Assembly (NCBI RefSeq): GCF_014905175.1
Contig: NC_057788.1
Coordinates: forward strand, 24,708,154 to 24,772,153
Length of the DNA: 64,000 nt
Source of the DNA: Aphidius gifuensis
Taxonomy: Eukaryota > Arthropoda > Insecta > Hymenoptera > Braconidae
Direction of reading: 5' to 3'
The notes below the pieces were generated by a model, which was not told the DNA's origin, ran no database searches, and saw only the letters and a list, made by a program, of their open reading frames with translations. The translations under genes and the position numbers were made by a program. Positions 1-12,229 of this stretch are shown piece by piece (positions within the stretch are counted from its first letter, which is position 1; each line of letters opens with the position of its first letter).

Positions 1-1137
1 TTTTTTATATATATATTCATCGAGATATATTAATGTACTTGATATTTTTGTGTGTCTGTGTAGATTTATAAAAAAATTAAAAAAAATTTGTAGTGGGAGA
101 ATTGTATGAGGGGTAGGAAGAAATAAAAAAAAAATATATATATATATAAAAAGAGGGAGGATTGCGGAGTGTACTTGCTCGGTCTCTGGCAGAGGTCGAT
201 GTCCCTCACTTCGTATATAATCGGTTGAAATACTCGGTAATACTCGGCACTAGGTCAGTGATGGAGTCACTGGCCGCCGTGAGCGTCGAGGCAATGACAC
301 CAACAGTTTGCTAAAGCTCCACGCAGCTTTTTATTTATTTATTTTTCTTTTTCTTTTTTTTTTCAAGTAAAATTGTAAATTTGTCTAGGCGGTTACAGTA
401 ACAAAATCAAATGAATTATAAATTTAAAAAATGATAATGATAATGATGATAAGAGAACACTGTTACGTGTTAATATTTTATCCCTACTATTATCAATAAA
501 ATCATAGATTATACTCATTGCTCCATCTACATCCGCTACTCTTTTCTACCCCTCTTAACCCCCCTAGCGCGCCACCCACCGTTATTATTATTATTATTTC
601 ATTAAAAAAAAGTCAATAAAATAAAATTGTATAATTATATCAATCAAAATTAGCTCATATTTTAAGCTATCATGTATTTTATTTTTTAATTAAAAATAAA
701 TAATAAAAAAAAAAAAATACAATTTTGTATTTTTATAAATAGATAATGATTATTTATTTTGATGGATTATTTGGTAAAAGGTCAAGTGAGAGTTACGATG
801 ACTGTTACACACACACACAACACACTTTGTATATGATGTGATAAATTAACACTAGTTCATGGTTTTTAATGTCTTTTTTTTTTTTTTTTTGTTGTTGAAT
901 TGTATTGGGGGGGAGATGAGCTTTATTATTTAAAGTGTTTGTTTGTACTTGTGAAAGAATAAGGAAGAAGAATTATTATTATTAAATATTATAAATATAT
1001 ACATATGTAAGTTTATGCAGGTCATTCGTATTTGGAGTTGAAAGGGAAGTACTAGCAACTTCATATATAAAAAAATATATATATATATTTATATCTGTGT
1101 TCATTTTAGTTTGAGTTTGTTAGTGTGTTGTACATTA

Positions 1138-1166
1138 TGATGATGATGATGATGATCATGATGAAG
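1138..1166. repeat. GAT trinucleotide microsatellite
   Basis: A run of ATG/GAT triplets with one interruption is seen directly. It lies at the edge of a balanced-composition island and has no coding context. Confidence 0.75.
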
Positions 1167-4100
1167 CGCCGGATAGCGGTACCATGAGTAAGAGTTAACC
1201 GGTGTTGTTGGTTCGTTCTTGGCGCTTTCCTTTCATTGCTTTTGCTTTTTTGTATGATGTCTTGGATTGGTTGATTTTGTTGGCGCTTCGTTGCTCACGT
1301 CTAGGTTACAACAAACTCCGCTATTTCTCTGATGACTCTTGTGATTTCTATGCCTCTTTCCTCTACCTTTCTAACTCATTCTTACATACCTATATATATA
1401 ACTATTTTTTTTTTTTTTATATATATTTTCTCTTTTCTCATTTTCATGCACCGTTATCGACAGTTACCTTTAGTTGTCTCCTTTTTTTCTCTTTTATTAT
1501 TTATTTATTTAAATTTTTTTTTTTTTTCTTTTGAACCGTATATTTGACCTTATTTTTGATACATCTTAAATATTTTTTAGAATCTTCTATGATAAATAGT
1601 TTTTATAAATAAATATTATAAATTATAATAAATAATTTTTATTTTTTTCAAATATTTTTATAGTTTTTTTAATCTTGTATAGTTACTTTGCTTTTAAACT
1701 TTCACCTATCCAAGAGAGCTCTCACTTGCATTTATGCTCCGCCTACTTGTATCTTTTTTTTTTAAATTCCCCCTGGTTGCCCCCTTCAACCCCCCGTTCA
1801 ACAATCACTCTCTTAATACTTTTTCCTTTTCATTTTCTTTTTTTAACAATTATTTAAAATTCATTTCCGCATAAATAGATCATTTATAATGAAATATTTA
1901 TTAAATGATAAAAAATGTATGTTTTTTTTTCATTATATAAAAAGAATTTTATCATGATTATTTGTTAAATTATTTTTGTTAATTATAAAATTTGATTTTG
2001 AAAATATAATTTATTATTAATTTAATAAATTAGCTAAGAGAAAAAAATTATATTTGATAAATTCGTGAAAAATTGGGGAATTAAAATTTTTATGAATCTC
2101 ATATTTTATAATTCAATTAATTAATTAGAAAATTTAATATTGATTTGAATATTTTTAATTTATTTTGCTAATTATTATTTTTATTTTTAAATTTGTCAAG
2201 CAAGTCAGTAAAATTGTGTTATTTTTTTTTCACTGTGAAACTCATAGTTAACTGTTGGATTATAGTTTAGCTTTTAGTTCTATAACCAACGACAACTTTC
2301 TCTTCGAGGACGATGCACTCTCTCTCAATGTTTTATGCACTCAATTGGAAACCATATTTCATCGGTGAAATTATTATGTAAATACTTGTAATCAACTATT
2401 ACTTCCTAGATAATTTTTTTTTTTTCTTTCATTTTCAATTTCATATATATATTCATTATCATTATCTTTTACATTTATTTTTTATTTTCTAAATTTTCAC
2501 AATCATAAAATTATATCAAACAAATTAAATAATTATCTTAAAATTATAATCATTGTTTTAAAATATAATTATATTTTTTTTTTTTTGATACGGCACTGTA
2601 TATATCTCTCTTGGTAACTTTTCTTTTCTTATAGTTAAAAATACACCGTGGGAGCGATGACTCGAGCGTAAAAATATCATCAAAATGCAATCGTATTTTT
2701 TTTTTTTTTTTTTTTTTTCAAAACGAGAGTTTAAAAAAACATTCTTTAAATATTTTTTTTTTTTTTCGATGACAAATACTGTCTTGTACATATTGAATAA
2801 AAAAAAAATAAAAAAAATTGATACTTGATTACTTATTTGCAATTTTATTGGCACAAATCAAACGTAATGGCGTCAATATTGTGATAATAATAATAACGAT
2901 ATCAAGATGATGAGACACATACAAATACGTATATGACACTTGAATAATTTAAAATAATATTTAAGAAAAATATACACACATATTTATCAACATGCACATT
3001 AAATGCACGTGGTTGCAGGCGTTGAAATTAAAAACTATTGTAGTCAAAAATAAAATATAAGATAACAAAAAATGAAAAAAAAAAAAAAAAAAAAAAAATG
3101 ATAAAAAAATAAATTTTGTTATCTTTTAATTTATGAATTCATGTTATATATATACTTAGTATTTTTCCATTCGGTTTTAAATAATAATTTAAATTTATTA
3201 TTTGTCCTGGTTTATTTTTAATTTTTTTAAATTTTAAATTCTTGTGTCAAGTCCAAGCTCACACACACATATCTTGCCCTATTTTTTTTACTCAAATATT
3301 TTTTATTAAATAAGATACAGTGTATATAACTCGGACCTTGGACATCAAAAATTAATCCAATGACTTTTTATCTAATCAGTAATGTCATTAATATATAAAT
3401 CAAGTTAAAGTATAAAAATAATTAATAATATTAATAAATAAATTAAAAATATAATTCATTAATATAAATTAAAAATAATATATATCCTTTAAATAATTTT
3501 TTGATTATGATAATACTAAATATAATAATAATAAAAATTAAATGAAAAAAAAAAAAATAATAATAGTATTTATGTATATAAGGAAAAGAGTTGTTGTTTT
3601 TTTTTTTTTTTTTTATTTTTTTTTTGCTTTGGCCACAGTAGGTCAACAGTGAAAGTGATGATTGCAGTTGATCGTGTATTTTGCAGTAGTGGGATGTTGT
3701 CAGTAAAGGTGGTTGTTAAGAGGGGGTGAGAGGTGCACAAAATGTGGCAAATAATCAGCAAAGAGAAGAGGGTAGGGTAACCATCGAAGGTTCTCGACTT
3801 CCTGACTACATAACATATTATTTGACCTCAAGAAAAAATTACAAAATCAACCATTTTTTTTTCTTATTTTCCATTTTCAATCATTATCATTAAATTTATA
3901 TAACAAAAAAGAAAAAAAATCAATAAAATTATTGTACTTTATTATTTTAAACTCTCAATTAAATTTGTCTTTTTTTTTTTGGTATATCCGTCTATATACA
4001 TATTTTTATTTTTAGATAAATAGTTTTTTTTTTTTTTTTTCTTATTTTTATTTCTGACAATTTTCTTCCTTGACTCAATGTAAGGACGGCCATTGAACTC

Positions 4101-6151
4101 GAATGCGCGTTGTGTACGTCAAGCTTGCACCGAAATACACCGTTTGTATCCGATGCACATGCGTCCCCCATCGAGGGGGATGTACACAGTGCAGAGAAAA
4201 AAAAAAAAACCACAGTCAATATCCACCCTAACAGTGAAAAAAAAACTTGTTTTTTTTTTCCTCCATATTGTGTGTATTTTAAAAAATTTATTTTTAAAGA
4301 ATTCAATATAATTTTAAAATAAATTAATAACCAACGTATTGTATTGATTAAATGAAAATTAATATTGATTATAATATAAATTGTATAATTTAATTTGAAA
4401 TAGTAAAAAAAAAAAAAAAAAGTTCATTGTCCTTTGTTAGTCTGTTATTACTTTGAGACATGGCTTTATAGATTAAATCGTTATTTTTTTTTCGATTCTC
4501 ATTCTCATCCAATAATCATTTTTTTTTTTACTCCCTTTTTTTTTCCTCCCTAAATTTCCCCTCCATTATCAACTATGCTGGTCTGATCGATAAAGCCTGA
4601 CCGTGAAAATTCAAGAAATGTGCAGCAGCGCACCATACATTCTCGACCTCAAGCCATATCACAAAATTATTATTTTTATTACACCCCCCACGTATTAATA
4701 TACACAAAAATAAAATGTAATAATTATCATTATTACATATTCAACAATATTATATCAATTTTATATATATATTTTTTATTATTTAATAAATTTTGTAAGC
4801 TTTTCAAACTTTTTTTTTGGGAATCTTTTGTGTAGTTAGATTATATATATACCTTGACTATGGATTCATAGAGAAATTGTATTTTCATCTTTATCTATTT
4901 GGTGCATGGCAACACATGCCCATGTACAATGTATATATGCATTTTATTAAAGTATATATGTGTATGTGTTATGTACTCTGGAGACGGGTCGTTGATCCCC
5001 AACAGCTTGCTTTACTTCTACATGTATTTTCCAAACTCCACAAAATACATATCATATATATATATATGTATTTTAATAAATACAAATACAGACAGAAACA
5101 TACCAACTACATACTGTCTATTTTTTTATATTTTTAATTTCCATTGTTTCATATATACTATTGCATAATTTTAATAGTCGAAAAAAGAATTTATCGTTGA
5201 AAAAAAAAAAAAGAAAATGACAGTAGAAATAAAAAAATATGTATATAAATTCATTATTAACAAAAATGGAATGATAAATTTTTGTTCCATTTGATTAATA
5301 TTAGAAAAAGACAAAAATAATTGTCAAAGCTTGTCTGATGTTATTATGCTTATGTCCATTTATGATACATGACTTGCTGTAATTATTGTACAGTCGTTAA
5401 AGTCACATAATTTTTTTTTTCATTTTTTATCTTTTACGCAATTGACGATAATTAACTTGGATTATTATATACGTGTGTATAAATAAAAAGAAAAAATAAT
5501 AAAATTAAAAAAATATGCATAGATTAAGTAAAAGAAAAATAATAATTATATGTTTATTAATATTTGAGTTTTGTTTTAAATTATAAATAAAAAAAAAGCA
5601 CGTAAAAGATGATTAAACGGTAATGATTTTTTGATTGATGATGATGATGATGGTGGGGTGTTATCTCAATTGATGTAGACAGTTAAAAATATATATTTTC
5701 TTGTATTTGTTATGTGTGTTTATTGTCACAAGCTTATGTCACATTGAGCATTGGTAAATATAATATTATTTGTAAATATATATGTATGATGGTTGACGGT
5801 GAGATCACGATTCACGTCGACGTTTGACGTTGTTAAACGCAAAAAAAATATAAATGACTTAATGTTAAAAAATTTTAATAAAAAATAAATAATTATTTTT
5901 TTATTAATAATTGTATATCTATTAATTTAAAGATATCCAAATTATTAATATAAATATAATATTGTTTTCGTAATATAATTTTTTATTTTTCATTATCTAT
6001 TGACCTTCAAATTTAATCTTTAAAATTTATAAATTTATTGTATTTTCATTTTTGACTTTTACAATATTGTTTTATTATTTATTTAAATAATAATAATTTT
6101 ATTTGTCAAATGTAAACAAACAAGATTTAAATGAGTGGCTGGTTTGTCGCG

Positions 6152-6164
6152 AGGTCAATGACCT
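6152..6164. promoter_or_regulatory. Perfect IR-1 palindrome, candidate ecdysone response element
   Basis: The 13 bases are AGGTCA, one A, then TGACCT, an exact inverted repeat with 1-bp spacing. This is the idealised binding site of the EcR/USP heterodimer. It lies in a balanced-composition island (6110-6450) about 22 kb upstream of the first coding exon of HR4, an ecdysone-pathway nuclear receptor. The motif is seen directly. Its use as an enhancer, and its link to HR4 rather than to another gene, are inference. Confidence 0.5.
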
Positions 6165-7460
6165 TTTGGGGGTGAGAAATCGACGAGTATATAACGTACG
6201 TGCAAAATTGCATCGACCGACTCAGCTGTGGTGTGCTCTGTATCCCATTTTACAAACTCAACCCCTCGTAACAAAACACCCACACACTAATACTTTTGTA
6301 TCATCTATATACATATATACCATGTACGGTATATTATTCCCCTATTTTCCCTACTTGTTCATGTTCATGTATTTAAACTACCACCAATATTCAACCCCCT
6401 CTTGTACTCATGAAGCCCGGACCTCGTGCAACCACCAAATTTACATACACACTGCAAAGAGACAATGCTTGTGAACATGACCCTCAAAATACATATATAT
6501 ATTTTGTATATTTATGTATTTTCTTATATATATATATATTTAATAATATCTCAACAAAATATTACCTAATATTTTATTTTTTTTAAATCTAATTTTCCTA
6601 GTCGATAAAAGCATTTTAAAAGCACCATTAAATATTTTAAACAAATTTTTTTTTTATATTGATTTTACTAATACCATCAATAATAAAACAAAAAAAAAAA
6701 AAAATTGATTTAATTTTTCATAGGTTCAATTTAATATTTTTTATATTTTTTAAAATAAATTTATTTTAAAAAATATAAAAAATAATAGAATAATGTTTTA
6801 TATGGATTTTTTTTTTCATTTTTTACATGTAATTTTAGTAAATTACTATGCTATATTATTTATTTCTTTTTTTTCTTCTTTGAAAGGTATAATTTTGAAT
6901 TTGAAATTTGTTAAATTTGTGTGGTAAATTTTATATAGATAAGAAAAAAAAAAAATAACATAGTGGTGTATATATTTTTTGTTTTGTTGAGAGCTGCGGT
7001 ATAAACAAAGAAAAAAAGGGTGGCATTGGATGTAGGGGTAGGTTGAGGGTTGTTGCAAGGCTAGATGCATCTATATATATACACAATGCATATAGACAGT
7101 GTACATTGAACCCTGGCAAGATATCGAGCCATTGCATATACCCCTACCAACCACCATTTTTACCAACATCCACCAATAAACACATACACATATTTTGCAA
7201 AAAAGAAAAGAAAAACTACAAAGTTCACGAGAAAAAGAGGGTATCGAAAAAATTGTGTGAGAGAGAGACAGGAAAAAAAAAAATTAAAAAATAAAGAATA
7301 ATAGCATAGAAAAAAAAAAGGAATAATAATAATATTGAAAAAAAAAAGCTTTGAGAGAGGGAGGAAATGAATTGTATAGTATGAACGATATAACGAGTAT
7401 GTCCCGGACCTCGGACAAGAAATTTTGCAGTGGCGCAGATCAGGGAGTGTTTACAATAAT

Positions 7461-7472
7461 TGCGCATGCGCT
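7461..7472. promoter_or_regulatory. NRF-1/Ewg-type palindrome
   Basis: TGCGCATGCGCT matches the YGCGCATGCGCR family bound by NRF-1 (Ewg in flies) except for the last base. It sits in a GC-balanced island (7370-7490). Such sites are typical of promoters, so a distal start site or enhancer is possible; no downstream exon could be tied to it. Confidence 0.35.
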
Positions 7473-10400
7473 GATAATAATATTACCCCCCAGTTAGTCA
7501 ATATGATTGTGTCTTTGTCTATGTACCAACTACCTGTCCTTCATTTTCTACACATATACTAATTTATATATTTTTTATATTTATATATATTTATTTGAAA
7601 TGAGGTGGTGGGATTTTCACTGCATAACGACCAGCTCAAAGTCGAATAGATCAACGAGAGGAATAAAGGGGAGAGAGAAAACTTGAACTGGCATTGGCAA
7701 AATAGTTACGATAAAAAGAGAAAAAATAAAGAGGGAGAACAAGTTTGCGAATCCCGCGTTTCTAGGGGCGTTTCAACAACGTAAATTTTAAATACAGGTG
7801 GGGAAATGTTTATCCCCCCACTGAAATTATATATTTTTTATTTTTATTTTTTTTTTTTCTTTATATTTAATATTCTTATATCATCTTTTGATGTGTGCAA
7901 TGTGTGCAAGCTGATGATCTGCAAGTACACATGTTATTTTTTAAATTTATTTATTGGTTTTATTATTGTTGAAGATAAAAATGACTGAAAATCATGGGAT
8001 AAAGGAAAAATATATTTTTATATTGTGTTCATTTTTATACGCAGTAATATGCTTATAAAATTCATATTTATTTTTTAGCCTAGAATGTGAATGAAATTTT
8101 ATAAAAATAAAAAATGAAAAAATGAAGAATTTTAAATTAAACTGTCAGTACCAGAATACTTGGTATATTTGATTTTTCAATTTTTTTTTTATATTTGAAA
8201 AAATTTAACATTCAATGTAATTTTTTTTTTAATGAATCGTACGAATTAATGGAAAAAAAAGCATCTGACATTTGGTTAAATTAATTATTCCAAAAATATT
8301 GAAAATTATTTTTTCCCTCTAATATGAGAAAAAAAAAGCCAATATTATTTTTTAATCAAGTATTAAAAATAAACCAACATAAAAAATTTTAATTTTAAAA
8401 ATTCCAAAAATATCTGATAACTTTTGTTCAAATGAAGCGAAAAAAAAAAAAAAAAGTAGTATAAATCAATATTTGGTCAGACGTAAAATAAATTTACGTT
8501 AAAAAAATACTAAAGTTAAATATAATGAAAAAAAATATTTATAAATAAATAAACTAGAAAAAAATTTAAACAAAGAAAATAATAATGAATACAATTTTAA
8601 ATAAATTAATAATTTTATTATAGTTGAAGATATAATTAAGGTGCGTCATGTATAAGGTTAGGGTTTAAATATTTTTAAATATAGATACAAATAAATGAAT
8701 ATTAAAATAATAAAGCACATGCGTGTACATATAATATATCTATGATATTACAACTTGGTGGTATAGAGATGTATAGAACAACGACAGTAGCATAAAGTAT
8801 AATGATGGTAGTTGTGATAGTAATAGTAGTAGTAGTAATATAGTTGAAAGAGGAGGCAATAACGTCATAAAATAAGAAAGAGAAAGAGGAAAAAATAAAG
8901 AAGAAAAAAAAGAAGAAAAAGAAGAAGAAGGAGGTATTACTAGAGAGGTTAAAGGGAGGGAGAGTAGTCAGTCGATTGGGGTAGGTCGGGCAAAAGCACC
9001 ACGCTTCGTTGACGATATATATCTGCGCGTTGGAGGACATTGGTAAGCATAAAAACCGTCAGGGGGTTGCCAACTACAAATTCAACATGTACTACTACTA
9101 CTACTACTAGATATATTTACCTTTATAATTTTTAAAAATTAAACAAAAAAAAAATACATATATGCGGATTTAAAAGAAAAAAAAAAAATACAATACCATA
9201 AGTGCGCACAAAGAGAAGACCAACGACATCACGACAGGGGAGAAGTTTGTAATACTTGTTTATGAGCTGTATATATGTATTTTATATTATATAAAAAGAA
9301 AAAATAATAAAACGCAAAAATTATTTGTACATAGAATAAGTACATGAACACACAACCGTAAAGGCCATTGGAAAAATAAAATTAAAAAGAGAGAAAAATA
9401 TATTAAGTAATGTATTTTTCAAAAGAGCTGGTATAACGAATAGGTTGACATAGAGAGAGAAAGAGGGATGTGTTGTCGTTGTTGTCGTTATAATGTTGTC
9501 GTCGTCGTTGTTGTTTAAACGTAGAAAAAAAAAAAAAAAAAAAAAAAAAATGTATGTTGAGCTTGCGAGGCCAGCGTTCCTCAACCTTTGCCCCAGAATA
9601 TGCCCCACCTTTTCCTATTTCTCATCAACACTTGACTATTTTATTCACACACATACACATATATATTTAACGCCTCGTCACATGCTCAGTAATCATTTAA
9701 CATTCAAACACATATATATATATATATATATAATACAATAAACATTAGAAAATATTATTTAACTTTTTTATTTAGAATAAAACATATATATATATATAAA
9801 TTGCTGATAAGATTGATTGAGTATTGTTCTTGTTTGTATATGAATATATTACTCGAATGCATTAACAAGTCACTGACCTTCGTAATTCGGTCATCTGTGA
9901 CGTTTATATCTATAAAAATATTATTTTTTTTCTAAAAAATCAATTTTATATATATTTAATAAATATGAAAACAAAAAAAATAAAAAACTGTTTCTATTTT
10001 ATTATTTATATTTTATTTAAATATTATATTATTTATGGTTTTATTTTTAATTTTATTGTATATTATTATTTTTCTAAATTTTTCAATGATTTTAATTTTA
10101 TTAGTATTGATGTGGGATTTATAAGTGTGTGTATGTGTGGGTGGAAGCAACGAGGCATGGCTAGTCGTTCTGTGACGACTGACCCAGTTAACTCGATGCG
10201 AGGTAATGACCGATACTGCACCCAACCCTCCAAGAGGGAACCAATCAACCTTCCGACATTTTCTACACTATGTTTAATATGTTACCACATATTGTACATG
10301 TATATTATACACTCTTCAATGTTTCCTTTGATCTAAAATGACTCTGATGAGATTTTATTTTTTTTTTTTTTATATAATTATTTATTTTCATCCCTGGATG

Positions 10401-11349
10401 AAAAATATTTATTCAATATATTTAAACCAAAGAAATACCATTTCTTAAAGATAAAAAAAAATAATAATTATATAAAAAGTTAAAAATAATTTTATTATTT
10501 ATGCAAAATTAAAATTTTAATAAGAAAAATAATTTTTTTTTTTTTTTTAAATTCGTATTAAATTGATTTATCTATTTTTTGAATAAATTATTGTTATCAA
10601 TTTTTTTTTTCATCACACTGATTATGATAATTCAAGTTAAATCAACAATACATATATTTATGATATTAAATACTCAATGTAGAACAAGTGATGTATTGTA
10701 TCCTTGAATTGTGTCTCGTTCCAAAAGTCATCGAGTTTTATAAATGACCTCGACAACTTGTATTCTTCATAATTCATTTATCCTTTGCAATTAAATAACA
10801 ATAATAATATACCTTATTATTAATAATTATTTATCTTTTTATTAAATATAAATTATTATTGTTATTAAAATGCAATATGAGCTGATTAAGAAAAAAAATA
10901 ATATATATATTTGCATTTGCCTTGCAAGCAAGTCCTCGCTGTTGCACTTGCTATTTTATATATATTGTAGGTCAGAGTCAAGTTTCTTCTATTGCGACGT
11001 TTCACATTTTTTTTTTTTTTTTCTTCTAATTTTATTTTTATATACTTTTTTTTCATCCTGTTGATTTTACTACTATATATCCTCACACAATCACCAGTTA
11101 AACCAACCATCAGTAGAAAAAAAAAATTGAAATAACAGCAAAAAACAATTATTTCAATTTTCTTCTCTATTTATTTTTAACTATTTTTTAAAAGAATTTT
11201 ATTATAGTTTATTAAGAAAAAAATAATGATGATAATATATATAAATGAAGATTGAAATAAATAATAAAATTTTTTCAATGACAATTCATTTTATTCGAGA
11301 CAAATAAATATTGTATTAATGTATGTATGTGTGTGTGTGTGGGGTTCAG

Positions 11350-11478
11350 GCATTTACCCGACAAATAGAAGGCGTCTCTGATAACAAAGTAGAACAAGAA
11401 AAACTAGTCGATAGATTGGCTCAAAACTGGGCGAAAAAATGGGCCTTGGAAGATATGAGAAAAAGCCACTTATTTATA
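11350..11478 (+). CDS. Orphan coding-looking stretch, possible kinesin-3-type neck/coiled-coil exon or relic
   Basis: After a CAG at 11347-11349 an open frame of about 40 codons reads as a charged amphipathic helix (contains VEQEKLVDRLAQNWAKKWALE). Composition is clearly less AT-rich than on either side, and codon use looks coding. The pattern of a helix ending in Asn-Trp-x-x-Lys-Trp resembles the segment after the motor domain of kinesin-3 proteins (KIF16B/Klp98A, KIF1, KIF13). I see no good GT donor at the 3' side; the frame runs into poly(T). No other exon of such a gene is visible nearby. It may be a terminal or exonised fragment, a pseudogene piece, or chance. The family link is tentative. 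Confidence 0.3.
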
Positions 11479-11983
11479 TTTTTTTTAAATGTTAATATTC
11501 TATTTTTATTTTTTATTTTTTTATTTTTATTCTTCATTTTACATCTTGATATATAAATTGGTTTGGTAATATATTTTTACTATTTTTTTAAACGCGTATT
11601 GTGTGTGTGTGTGTGTGTTTGTTAATACGAGTAATTTTAAAAACTTACTATTTTATATTTTCTATTTATTATTATTATTTTATATTTTTACGTAACGAGT
11701 ATGATGATTATTTAAACTATCTTAGACAATAAAAATGGCCATGGTCTACTGATGAGGTCGAGGTAGATTATTTTGACTTTATTTTCTTGTAAAATGCATA
11801 TTTTACTAATACACTTATGTGTACGTGTTAGTTTATTGTTAAGGGGCCTTTGTAATATATATAACTACACAGGTCGATGTATTTTCTGTTGTTTATTTAG
11901 GCCATTCTAGGTGGTTGTCGCTTTTTAATATATGTAATTTTATGTATACTATGTTTTGCTGCTTCAATGTCATCTGGTATTGG

Positions 11984-12087
11984 GTTTTTTGTCCACAATT
12001 ACAGTTAACTATTATTAAAAAAAATTTAATTATTAGTTAATTAACTAATTGTTAAAATTTGTTAACTGTGGTTGGGGACGAAAAAAC
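11984..12087. repeat. 104-bp inverted repeat (hairpin-forming)
   Basis: A left arm (11984-12009, starting GTTTTTTGTCC and ending ACAGTTAAC) and a right arm (12061-12087, GTTAACTGTGG to GACGAAAAAAC) are reverse complements with a few mismatches and one length difference. The 51-nt loop is itself AT-palindromic (TTAGTTAATTAACTAA). It could be a short MITE-like element or a transcribed hairpin; no target-site duplication was established. Confidence 0.55.
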
Positions 12088-12135
12088 GGGCCTTGTTAGG
12101 GATAGGTGCACCTATATGGGTAGATATAACTTCAC

Positions 12136-12229
12136 ATTTTCTCTATATTCTCTTCGAGCCTGAGGGACTTGTATTTTTTTGTCCAATCGTGACAAAATCC
12201 CTCAGACTTAAAGAGAATATGTAGAAAAT
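12136..12229. repeat. 94-bp hairpin with 31-nt arms (miRNA-like or MITE-like)
   Basis: Arm 12136-12166 and arm 12199-12229 pair over 31 positions. By my alignment there are three mismatches, and two further pairs are G-U/G-T wobbles; the loop is 32 nt. The outer end pairs ATTTTCT with AGAAAAT and the inner end pairs CTGAGGG with CCCTCAG. The fold length fits an insect pre-miRNA, but conservation and expression are unknown. It lies only 49 bp from the inverted repeat at 11984-12087, so both may belong to one degenerate element. Confidence 0.45.

Larger units (their letters stand above)
1..11300. other. AT-rich non-coding region with islands of balanced composition
   Basis: I see no supportable gene here. 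Open frames in this stretch are low-complexity Phe/Leu/Ile/Lys/Tyr translations of poly(A)/poly(T) DNA without splice-site support. Islands of near-balanced composition, roughly 100-300 bp each, interrupt the AT background at about 170-320, 1140-1330, 3640-3800, 4080-4200, 6110-6450, 7010-7150, 7370-7490, 7600-7790, 8980-9080, 9545-9640 and 10130-10260. They contain recognisable cis elements (an IR-1 palindrome, an NRF-1-type site, CACGTG). I infer distal regulatory DNA of the downstream receptor gene; non-coding exons cannot be excluded. Confidence 0.5.

Noticed and set aside
6103..6474. 123-codon ORF
   Set aside because: No recognisable protein pattern, and it ends in a low-complexity Tyr/Phe-rich stretch. 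It spans the EcRE island, which better explains the balanced composition.
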